From contig JBBPUQ010000010.1 of assembly GCA_038501195.1 (NCBI GenBank), forward strand, positions 1,877,501 through 1,941,500: DNA of 64,000 bases, read 5' to 3'. Source of the DNA: Nemania diffusa. Its lineage: Eukaryota > Ascomycota > Sordariomycetes > Xylariales > Xylariaceae. The notes beneath the pieces were generated by a model. That model was not told the DNA's origin. It saw only the letters and a program-made list of their open reading frames with translations, and ran no database searches. Position 1 is the stretch's first letter, and the number at the start of each line of letters is the position of its first letter. Positions 35,033 through 44,615 of this stretch are shown here, one piece after another. Made by a program: the position numbers and the translations under genes.

Positions 35033-35040
35033 TTAGCTAA

Positions 35041-36535
35041 AAACACCCTCGGTAAAACCCCATCTGTTGCATCCAAGCAACCAGCACCATCTACATATAG
35101 GACTAATATTACCTATCGTACCCAGCATTTTTTCAAATCTGACCCATCACTACACGCACACACGCTCGCACACACATATGTGGCAACGAGTTCCTTAAGA
35201 TTAGGGTAAACGTGGTCAAGGAATGGGATGTGGTCTCATTGCATACCTCGTTTTAGTGCGCACGAGGACAAACATCCCGCATCAGAAAGGCCGAATGCAA
35301 CTTTAAACTCTATGCAGTCTGCGACGTAGATACTCACTGGTCCATAGGCTCGCACTCGGAGAACCGGGAAGAGAAATTGCAGTGCAACGCTGTCCAAGAT
35401 TAGATCGCTGTCGGCAGGCTCTGTGTCTTGGAGGGGTAATTAGGGACTGGAACGGCTTTGCGGGTTCTGATGTGCCGTTCTCGTTCGTAGGACGGTAGAG
35501 CCACTCGCCGGGCTGTACGCCACTCGGTGTGCTACACAACTTGCTGCGGGCTCTAGAGTGCGTGGTCGTAAGTTCGCAGGATGAGACTCGAAAGAAACAG
35601 CTCACCACACGCCTTCGGTCGGCTTTAGGAAGCGATTGTAACGCTCTCTTGGCTTGGAAAAGCGGGCTGGAGTACGCGGCGTTTGATTTTCCCACCTGTA
35701 CCTACTGAGTTCGAGAGATAGGCTCTGGGTCATTGAAACCTCATGTTTGCAGAGATCCGATGCGTGCTTCGTTCCTGATTGGGTCGACTGGGCTGCCGCC
35801 CCTGTGCGGGGGACTCATCCACGCTAGGGTCGCATTATTGGCTTGAGATGAAGGAGGAGGTCTATCAGATTTCCCGACGTTGCGGTGGAGGATTTGGACC
35901 AATGGCGACTGGCGTTAGAAGTGAGCCGCATAGTTGGTGCTACCACACGACCGACAAACCGCCGGGCCAACTGGCACTGTTTTTGAAACGGTCTAGTTTG
36001 AGCAAATTTAAGTCCACACGACTTGCTTTGATACCTACATAGGTCACCCAAAGTACCTAGATACTCCTACGCCGGTACATCATAGTTACATCAACACCGA
36101 ATAACTTAAGCAACGTTTCAGAAGCAACCTCGACTTATTATCTTGCCTTTAGAAATGCAAAGCTGAAGATTCAATTATGTCATTCATGTTACTTTGATGT
36201 GCTCCTGGAAATCAAGCTTGTCATCTCCGACAATAACCACACTGAACATTGCGCCTAACGATAGACCGTATAAAGCATTTTGATTAGCAGCAGATATGCT
36301 GAGGCTAGCAGTTCAGAGCTTTCATGCTTTAGCATTGTCTTTTACACTCATGTAAAGCTGTAAATTACGTTGAAGGTAGGAGACTAGCAATTACAAGTAG
36401 GTCTACGTACTGTGAAAACAAGTGAACCCCCAAAGAGTCCACCGAAGGTTAGGCAAGCTATACTATACTATCCTGACCGTCACCATCATGCCATCTGCTG
36501 GTTTCGATGTTATCTTTCTTGTCTACGTCTCTGAA
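35041..36535. other. Intergenic region without a supported gene
   Basis: About 1.5 kb of normal composition. Frames such as 35303-35695 minus and 35779-36042 plus are antisense to other frames or lack motifs, and I could not extend them with splice sites. A CA-rich stretch (CACACGCACACACGCTCGCA) lies at about 35153-35175. It includes the 3' flank of the P450 ending at 36536. Confidence 0.5.
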
Positions 36536-38273
36536 TTAGCCAAGCTCATGATGTGGCAGGTGCTGACTAACCGGATATAGTGTCTCTGTCACCTTATATT
36601 GGCCCGTAGTGTCGTCCAAAGTCGGTTGGCCGTTGCCGTCAAGGGCGATTTCTCCGAGACCGACCTTAACAAAGTTGTAACGGCGGGCGACCAAAGCTAT
36701 GATCACACGCGCCTCGATGTTGGCCAGTTCCTGGCCAATACAGTTACGCGGGCCACGCTCGAAAGGGCGCGATGCGCCAGCCGGAATCTCGTCGGAGTCC
36801 AATAGCCACCGCTCGGGTACGAAGATGTTGGCAGAGCTGCCAAAAATCTTTGGGTCAGAATGGATAAGCGTGTGACAGTTATAAACCATCAAGCCATCTA
36901 AGCACAGCGAGTCTCCATTGGGCATATGGACGATAAAGCCAGTGCCTGGGGGTATCATACGCGCGGTCCCTCCGGGTGGATGCAGGCGTAGCGCTTCTTT
37001 AATAACGGCCGAAACGTAAGACATCTGTTGCAACAAATCGCTCTGCTCCAGCAGCCGGGTGCGTACGGCGGCAGGGCTGGAGTCGGGCCCCAGTAAATGG
37101 TCCAATTCGGCATTGATAGCGTCTCTAGCATGTGGAGTTCGAGACAACTCATAAAAAACCCACGATAGAAGAATAGCCGTCGTATCGTGCCCAGCGAAAA
37201 GAAAAGTACGAAGCTGGTCGCATGTAACGTCTATGACATCAGGCGTCAACTCGTCGATATCTAGCAAAGCCAGGGAGAGGACACTGCGAGCTTGGACAGA
37301 ATCAATTTCATTCAGCTCGGAATACTTGCTTCTCACGATGTTTTGTAGCAAGCTCGTAATACGAGCAGACAAAGTAGCGCGTCGCCTGACTTTCCCCGGT
37401 GTGAGCCACCACGGCAAATTGAGGCGTCCCTCCGTGTAAGCCTCAATAAGAGCCTCAAACAGGACGACTAGATCACCCCTTTGAGATTGGGTATCATCCC
37501 GATATTGTGCATTCAGATCGGTTTCCATAATGACCTTACCAATAATGTCAAATGTAAGGTGAGTGGTGAGAGTTATCAACGAGAAGGGATCTCCTGCTTG
37601 GGAGAAATGATCCAGTAGCTCTGTGAAAATGAGACCTTTATCTAAGATCTCGGGAACAAAGGTGTTCAAGTGCTGAGAAGCGAATCCCGGGTTAAATCTT
37701 TTTCGCAGTAACTTCCATTCTTCATTCTTGACGAGGTTGTCAGAGATTAGACACTTCATTTAGGTGCGAAGTACTTGCATGCTGGGAGAAAATCGAGGTC
37801 GGACCCATGAGATATAGTATGTGCTTCAGATATCGGGAAGGCTTAGGAGGGCTTCCGGGAAAATGTTTAGAAGACCTGGTGACCGCATCCGCAACCTCGT
37901 AGTCTGCCACCACGGCCAGAGGGTCACCGATTGGGCGCATATCAACAAACATCACCGGAGGCCGGCCCAATGCCTCACTCATCGCCACCATGGCAAGGTC
38001 GATGTGGGCATCTGGCTTGTTGAGCTTGGCATAGCCTCCAAGCGCTTTCAGGTGGCCGAGGAGTAGTGACGATGGGTGTTGCGCGAATTGGGCGAACTGG
38101 CGGAATCTCATGTACCGTAGCCTGGTGACGAGAAAAGTGACGGCCACCACTGCGATGGCTGCAAGAACTCGTATAATCATATTGAACTGACGATTGATGA
38201 GTTTGCGTATCTGCTCGTGGGGGGCGTTGCGTCGATTGCTAGTAGTCTTACTGACCGAGGGGGTTGCAGACAC
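36536..38273 (-). CDS. Cytochrome P450 monooxygenase with canonical helix I (StcS/CYP-like)
   Basis: Exons on the minus strand: 38273-37779 and 37726-36536, 561 residues. The single 52-nt intron has a GC donor (GCAAGT) and an AAG acceptor, with a CTAATCTCTGAC branch region. Splicing joins FSQH to NEEWKLLRKRFNPGF, an ideal helix C (WxxxR). Without splicing the two frames do not join. Features: a membrane segment at about residues 33-50 (VLAAIAVVAVTFLV), preceded by a 31-residue basic leader; the ATG at 38180 would give a more usual short N-terminus. Helix I is AGHDTT near 343-348; ExxR is EALR near 409; PERW; heme loop FERGPRNCIG with Cys near 494. All catalytic landmarks are present. The family includes P450s annotated as sterigmatocystin/aflatoxin StcS-like, but similarity by eye does not define the substrate. 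Confidence 0.9.
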
Positions 38274-39698
38274 GATTTCCAGTAAGTGAAATGCCCAGAA
38301 ACCAGAGGGCTCCAGAGGGATGAAGCACGGAATGTTAGTAATCAGACAGTGTGATGAAACCGTGCCAGTGTAGGATTGGTACCGTTTGCAGCAGATACTC
38401 CAAGTACAAGATCAATGTACTTGAGAAAGTATCCTCTGAAGGGGGTTTCCAACATCAATCGGTAAATCTACTTACCGAGCCGCTAAGACCAACAGACTTA
38501 CCAGCTGATCTCCAGTCAGTACATATTATAATTATACCTATTTCATGCGAGTCAACATGTAGCTAGGATCCCTGGGCTATAGAAAGCCACTCAAGTACGT
38601 ACTTTTGTTGAGGAAACCCTTCAGAGGACATAGATGCTAAGGTTGCTTATGAGAGTGAAATTACTTATGAGAGTGAGATTGCTAAGGAGAGTGAGATTGC
38701 TTAGAAGAATGAGAATGAAATTACTTACAAGAGTGAGATTGCTTGTGGTGTTTGTTACCTATAATATTATTGATTCGTTTACGTCGAAAGCTATAGCTTC
38801 TTTTATTGCCTAACGACAAATATGACTTCATTACACAATTAGACAGCTTGTATGTCTTGCATCCTGAGAAGCATAACCTCATCTAAGACTTGAGGATATC
38901 GGCAATGGGATTTAACGCTGGAAGATGGGCATGAACCTCGTCTTACTCGATCCCTTTATCTTTCTCGCCATCACCCGGGTTTGTGATCCATTTGGAAGGA
39001 AGGGAGAATGGCCATAACTCGCACGCAGTGTTCGGTTTACGGTGCTGTCGTTTGACTTCGTGTCGGAGATGCAAACGTGGACCTTGTCGGCGTCGACACC
39101 ACTGTACCAGTCCGACACCGTCAAGACGTCGTTGTCTAGGCAGGAGGCGGCGAGTCTGTAGCTCACGCTTGGGGTGCGGAGCGATGTGTGTAATTTGTTA
39201 ATATGCCATTGTTAATGGTGTTTTAGCCGGTTATCTCCCCTAAACCTGCTGGTCCAGGCGGCTCTAGGGCTGGGAACTCTTCGTAGATGATCATCGCATT
39301 CATCCCTCTGATTGAAAAACGGTGTACTCAACCTAAAAAATGAGGCGTAAGGACATATTATACGATAACGGCTATTTAGAAAGCAGTATTGAATAATCAC
39401 TTAAATATCGTTAAGGATTTCGTTTAAAAATAAGACAGACGCTATAAACATGCCAAGAATGTCGTGTCCATGTTTTGGCACCAATTAGTTGTAGCTGATT
39501 TCTAGTTTCTTCCGCCACCAATCCAAAAAATACGCTAAACACTTCCACCTCAGCCCCAGACCGGTCGACCACAATCGGCCCGGCCAGACCAATGAACTCA
39601 CTTTATTCGTCCATAATTAGTCTGCAATAGACAATTTCAAACGCGCCAGACGGAAACGCATCATCGCTTCGATTTAAACTACAGTTGATCTTAGGGCG
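38274..39698. other. Intergenic region between P450 and HET gene
   Basis: About 1.4 kb without a convincing gene. It contains an 18-bp minisatellite at 38645-38740. A minus-strand frame at 39166-38912 (with SYRLAASCLDNDV and DADKVHVCISDTK) looks mildly protein-like but has no clear start, so it may be a relic. Sequence near 39290-39440 is moderately AT-rich. Confidence 0.5.
38645..38740 (+). repeat. 18-bp minisatellite, about five units
   Basis: Units read GCTTATGAGAGTGAAATT, ACTTATGAGAGTGAGATT, GCTAAGGAGAGTGAGATT, then a 24-bp variant, then ACTTACAAGAGTGAGATT. The unit length is a multiple of three and the first units translate as (A/T)YESEI-type repeats, but a TAG falls in the fourth and no gene surrounds it. 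It may be a relic of a repetitive coding exon or a non-coding minisatellite. Confidence 0.8.
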
Positions 39699-41639
39699 AT
39701 GCTTTGTCCCGTGTGCCAGAATCATTTCATTGCCCGCGCCCACATGTCGTTACTCAAGTCTTCATTTGGGTCTCTTCAAGACATTCTAGCCCGCAAGGAT
39801 TGCGATTTCTGTGTTTTCATCGGCGCAAATCTGTCGTGAGCTGTCAGCGATATGACTACTACCCTCTTCGCGAACAAAGATACTTCTCGCGGCTGCTGGA
39901 TACGGACTTATATAGTCGAGCCTACCGAGATTCTCGTCATCTACAATGGCATTGCCCAGTTTCGGTGCAATGTTTTGTCGGACGGTTGGTATGCTCCCAT
40001 GGAGCCGTGGCAGAAGTACGGAAAAAAGAAATGGCGATTCGTAGAACTCGGCATGCCCGATCCACGACGCCAATGGCCGTATCGAGAAGACGGGTCGCAG
40101 ATCGACTTTCGCTTGGTCCGCGACTTTCTTCGTTGCTGCTGTAAGCCTGTGTCGTCACTGCCAGGAACCTCTGGCGACCGCTTGTTGAGCAATGGATGTA
40201 GTTCAAAAGTGCCAAAAGATTGGATCAAGCTTGACTTAACCGATGTTTTTCAAAACAAGCTGGTTTCCTGCAACTCGAAAGCTCGCTATATAGCACTATC
40301 TTATGTCTGGGGCCAGCTGAACATACTCCGTGCCACGAACCAGAACATCAACGAGCTTCGCAAAGATGATGGGTTTCGTAAACATCGGCCAGCAGCGATT
40401 GTGGTTGACGCCATGCACTTTGCGAGACGGCTAGGGTTCCGATATCTATGGGTTGACTGCCTATGCATAAATCAAGATGATTCGGATCAAATTACGGAGT
40501 TAGTTGGGATCATGGACGTGATTTACTCGCATGCCTTCGTCACGATTGCGGCCGTTTCCGGGGCGGACGCAATGAATCGCCTCCCCGGTGTGGGACCGCG
40601 GTCTCGGCCTCCTCAACACTCCCTCAAGGCTGATGGAATCCGCTTGGTCAGTTATACCGAAGGCCTAATCGAGCCTCTAAAAACTTCCAGGTATGAGTCG
40701 CGTGCGTGGACATTTCAGGAACGCTTGCTCTCGCCTCGTTGCATCTTCGTGACAGAGCTAGAAGTACTCCTGATGTGCCCGACCATGGTAGTCAGCGAGA
40801 TATACGGACGGTTGGATGCCACGCACAGCGTTCCCTTGATCAACCCGAGGGCCAAGTCTCGCGTTGGCGTTTACAACATACGCTATCCCTCCCCTAACCA
40901 GCTAACATCAAGAGATCCAACTGTTGCCATGACTCTCTGGCGACGAATAGAGTCGGAGCGGCAAGTGCGGCTAATGAATGTCACTTATGCACACGAGTCC
41001 AAAGGTCTGATTATGGAGCCAAAGCTACAAGAATTTTACGACTTTGTCACCGCGTATACCGAGACGGGTCTCACGAAAGAGGTGGACGTTTTGCGAGCCT
41101 TTGTAGGCGTCTCACGGCTTCATGATAATAACAGGCTCGTACAGTACCTGTTTGGCCATCCGTTTCAAGATTTCTGGCATTCTTTATTTTGGATTAACAA
41201 CGGAGAAATTGAACGTCGACGGGAGTGTATTCAACCTGAAACTGGGCAACTCGCCACGATCCCTAGCTGGAGTTGGGCCGGCTGGGTAGGCCCGAAGCTC
41301 TGAAGAATACCGCTCGGATCGACACTCGGGATCAGTATGCACGGACGTGATAGTGTGATGGCTGTTACGCGGCAGATTGGTCTGGCGATCAAGAATTGTG
41401 AGATAACGCGATACGCCCATCCCGGGTTGCTAAGTTTCAATGCGGCTGTCATACCGTCATATTACTTTCACTCCGAGGCTCGGAGTAAAAAAGACCCCTG
41501 CTCGGGAATTCAGCTATACAACAGCTCCGACCCCCACGGAAAGAGGATGACAACCATTCTGTTTGGCACGACGCTGACCCAGATACGAGACTCAAGGTGC
41601 TTTTTCATTCCGATGTATTGTTGGGGCTCAGAGGCATGA
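39699..41639 (+). pseudogene. HET-domain (heterokaryon incompatibility) gene with two in-frame TGA codons
   Basis: HET-domain proteins act in fungal allorecognition and cell death. One reading frame runs from ATG 39699 to 41639 (647 codons), interrupted only by TGA at 39837-39839 and at 41301-41303. Before the first stop, CPVCQNHF and KDCDFCVF give the CxxC pairs common at the N-terminus of this family. The middle part (39852-41303, 483 codons) carries the HET domain: YIALSYVWGQ near residues 146-155, FRYLWVDCLCINQDD near 196-210, and ESRAWTFQERLLSPRCIF near 280-300, with WSWAGW just before the second stop. After it the frame stays open and protein-like for 112 codons (RYAHPGLLSFNAAV). Each TGA is one transition from CGA or TGG. 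Translation from ATG 39852 could still give a protein with an intact HET domain, so partial function cannot be excluded. A small intron at the first TGA (GTGAGC donor) was considered, but it shifts the frame. Confidence 0.8.
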
Positions 41640-42821
41640 GACGAGTACACCTGCATGGTCGTCCGTTGTCAGGTTGAAGATTCCACCTGCTTTGAAAGAC
41701 TGGGGCTCGCTCAGGTCGAGCACCAAATAATCAGTTCCAGACTCGAGTCCGGCCCAGCAGAAGTAAAATCGACGGGGGACATTCTTTTCATCTCCTCCAA
41801 GCCGCCTCTTAAAGGCTCTAGGATTCGAAGACTGAGAGCCCTTCGCCGCTTTGCGCTTCGAGGAGCCAGAGCCGTAGCCAGTGGTTTCGTATTCATCACT
41901 TTCGGACTCATCATCTGCTTCATGTGCCTCCAGAGGTGGCTGATCCGCGATGAGTCTCTGCAGAGCATCTTCCGAAGCCGCAATGAGCATGATTCCCGAT
42001 ACTAAGCCAATATCGAAAGCAGCCGCGGCACCATTCGGACTAGTCGGGGCGTGGATATGTAGCATTGTAGAACGAATGTCGTTGTCATTACCGTATTCCT
42101 CCCGAATATGGTGACAGTGCATGATATAGGAGCCTGCTAGCTGCTCGGCTGTTGAAGGCTGAGCCGCCCGAGAACGGTTCGCCCGATAGTAGGTAATATG
42201 CGGCATAAACTGAGCGAAAAATTCTTTCTGTTCACGTCGTTTTTGCGCACTTTCAAAGTCAAGCTCCTGTTGCCCTATGGCATTATTCCAGATTCTGACT
42301 TGTGAACCAACTTGATGCTTCCACCCGACAAGAACACAGCGGTGGGATTGGGGATACCAATTCGCCCGAGATGTATCGCGTGGACGAGGCCGTGAAGTCC
42401 TATGGATGCGGAGGTCCCGGAAGTCCGGGTGAGTGTCCAAGTATTCATCGAAGTCAGTGGTATCAACCCAAGTCTCAAGCTCCAGCAGTGGTGCATTTGT
42501 CACCGGTCTTAGTTTGCCGCGCGAAACAGTGAAGAAGTGCTTAGCGATGAAGAGATATCGGTCTAGAGCAATATGGCCAACAGCGGTGCGGGCGTCTCTG
42601 CTGACTAAATCCCCGGTCCGGCGGCGCCACACCGGCGGGTCTTGTCCGTTAACCGCCCGCTGCTCCGTTTTGGTCTCGGCGCTTGACCCCACCCAGAGAA
42701 CCGTTTTGGAAGAATACGGAGCGAACAGCCGGGGCAGACTCGACTCTGAGCAATACTGTCTTACTTGACGTACACCTTTGTTCGCCCTTCCTTTACCCCC
42801 CCTTAATCTCGTCGGCCCCAC
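41628..42821 (-). CDS. Hypothetical protein, convergent with the HET gene
   Basis: A 397-residue open frame on the minus strand, longer than expected by chance and without internal stops. It has a conserved-looking core (YIMHCHHIREEYGNDND, then MLHIHAPTSPNGAAAAFDIG and GLVSGIMLIAA), then an acidic/basic low-complexity linker (EADDESESDEYETT, SSKRKAAKG), then RRFYFCWAGLESGTDYLVLDL. I have the impression of a fungus-specific family of unknown function; no catalytic motif is visible. No Met falls between the start and the core, so the start at 42821 is used, but an upstream exon is possible. Its 3' end overlaps the extended HET frame by 12 bp on the opposite strand. Confidence 0.65.
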   Translation of the reverse strand: MGPTRLRGGKGRANKGVRQVRQYCSESSLPRLFAPYSSKTVLWVGSSAETKTEQRAVNGQDPPVWRRRTGDLVSRDARTAVGHIALDRYLFIAKHFFTVSRGKLRPVTNAPLLELETWVDTTDFDEYLDTHPDFRDLRIHRTSRPRPRDTSRANWYPQSHRCVLVGWKHQVGSQVRIWNNAIGQQELDFESAQKRREQKEFFAQFMPHITYYRANRSRAAQPSTAEQLAGSYIMHCHHIREEYGNDNDIRSTMLHIHAPTSPNGAAAAFDIGLVSGIMLIAASEDALQRLIADQPPLEAHEADDESESDEYETTGYGSGSSKRKAAKGSQSSNPRAFKRRLGGDEKNVPRRFYFCWAGLESGTDYLVLDLSEPQSFKAGGIFNLTTDDHAGVLVSCL

Positions 42822-43032
42822 CGTGGCTCGAGGCGCCCGGGTCGAGGGATCCTGTCAACAATGTTGGGCGTCTTGTATTCCTAGTGCGAGGGAGTGCACA
42901 CTCTGACCCGAAGTCACGGCTGCAGCCCATAAATTCTCGCTCTTCTCCCTCTTATCCTCCTTTGCGTCTTGCACTTTGCTAGGCACAACCTTTTTGTACA
43001 CTTTTACTACCCAGGACGCTGTTGGCATCGAT

Positions 43033-44011
43033 ATGTCCGCGTTTCCCACAGCATGCATTGGGGATGGCCACCCTGGACAGCCACCTGGAGGGCTGGCAAA
43101 GCTGCCTGCCATTCACTACCTCTATATGTACGCAAACCAACCCGATGACGATTCTCCATTCGTCGCCGAAGATACATTAAAGGAAAGAAATCGCGTATGG
43201 AACAGCTGGATTAGGTGAGCAATTCCTTTGCTTATTAATCATTGTCTAGCTGTTTTAAGAAGCACTTGCGACGATAGAAGGCTGACCGGCTGGTACCCAG
43301 TTTCTGTGATGACTACGCGCTTAACAACGAAGACGTTTGGATTGTTTTCGCGCAGCACCCGGAGAAGGCCGAAGCCCAGACCCCGTTCCGCGGGTTCCTC
43401 CATCGATACGTAGATGCCTCTGTGCAAAGGCGCCCTATCCTAGGCCCTGAAGAGTACGAAGACAAACGGATGCTTGAAATACATACGTTCGTTCTATCCT
43501 ATCAGAATGGCAATATTGTTTTGTCCATTGGCATTGAACGGTATATGGCGTTTCGTCTACAGAAGATGTATATATATGAGTTTAAGTTGTTTTTATCAGG
43601 TTCAGATACGGCATGGGGCTCGCTCAAATACCAACTTGTCCTTGAAACCTAACTTACCAGTCAACTGTTCGACGCAACGGTAAGCTGCATGCATGTCGGG
43701 CTTATGTTGTCCGAGTACGTTATTGCAAACGCAATCTGGTTGTGTCGATCAACCACTATGAAAACGAGTTCTTCGATGGAAAAGAAGATTCCTTTCGAGA
43801 TGACCTCCGTACCGTGTCAGTGGAAGACATCCAAGCACTGATAGATCGCTGTGCTCTACCACAAACCAATGAATACATTGTGGGAGAGCCAGAGGAAGAA
43901 ATTCTGGATGAAATCATCGTGGCAACAGAGCCAAGTGGCTTCCACGAGGAAGAAGAGTTGGACACAACGGGAGTGCTTTTCGTCCGATCAAGAGTAGAAT
44001 GTGGATGTTGA
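43033..44011 (+). pseudogene. Hypothetical multi-exon gene with one in-frame TGA
   Basis: Proposed exons: 43033-43214, 43301-43540, 43600-44011. Introns of 86 and 59 nt have GTGAGC/CCAG and GTATAT/TCAG ends and preserve frame. The N-terminal part contains AIHYLYMYANQPDDDSPF and FCDDYALNNEDVWIVFA; the middle part GFLHRYVDASVQRRPILG and HTFVLSYQNGN. In exon 3 the frame meets TGA at 43643-43645 and then runs on, protein-like and acidic (VSINHYENEFFDGKEDSF, VSVEDIQALIDRC), to 44011. If the TGA is real the product is 155 residues. No known domain recognised. It is divergent from the 42821 gene, with about 210 bp between starts. It could also be two genes; the common frame argues for one. Confidence 0.45.
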
Positions 44012-44292
44012 CGTGCGTGGAGTTATGGGAGAAGGAAAGTTGGTGGCAGCATGGAATGAATCTGGAGAAGGAGCCACTTTTCAATAGTGCGGGGTGCATT
44101 CCCAGGATGCCCCTCCTATGGAGGGCCATTATCTAGTGTGCGTCTGGATTGGTCCCCTCAGAGTGTTGGTTTACAACTTATATATTACTACTAGGCTATA
44201 GATTTATACTCAAAAGTAGATTGTAAAATTGTTAAAGTACAAATCGATCCTCGTTAAAGTGTAGCATATTTATAAATATATACCGTTTTTAC
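44012..44292. other. Flank before the right-hand LTR element
   Basis: About 280 bp with falling GC content and no gene. It leads directly to the unmutated left end of an LTR at 44293. Confidence 0.5.
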
Positions 44293-44615
44293 TGTGACGA
44301 TCTACACAGGCCACTGACCTCTACACCTATCCTATTGATCGTGGACCGAGACCTACGCACCTTGTTGCAACGTGACCCTGCGATTTCTACTGACCTGTGG
44401 GAACTACGATCTCTGGAATAACCTACCCTGGAGGATCTACTTTATAAAACTTACTTTAAAAAAACTTTAGCTAAACTTTATAATTTTATTTGCAGTTTTA
44501 TATACTTGTATATTTTGCATAATATATATATATAATTTAGCTTTTTTTTTTTTTTTTTTTTATTTTAAAGTTTTTAATTAATAAAATTAATTAATTAACT
44601 TTTATATTTGTTATA
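44293..44615 (+). repeat. Left LTR of the 6.0-kb element
   Basis: Begins TGTGACGATC after the flank GTTTTTAC, and contains a poly-T run at about 44541-44560. The last 150 bp are converted while the first 160 bp are not. The end is placed where similarity to the right copy stops. Confidence 0.75.

Noticed and set aside
35303..35695. 130-codon minus-strand frame as a gene
   Set aside because: Composition is Arg/Ser-rich without any recognisable motif, with no splice extension and no good start context.
39837..39880. Short intron removing the first TGA of the HET gene (GTGAGC donor)
   Set aside because: The nearest acceptor gives an atypical 44-nt intron and changes the reading frame away from the one that carries the HET domain.
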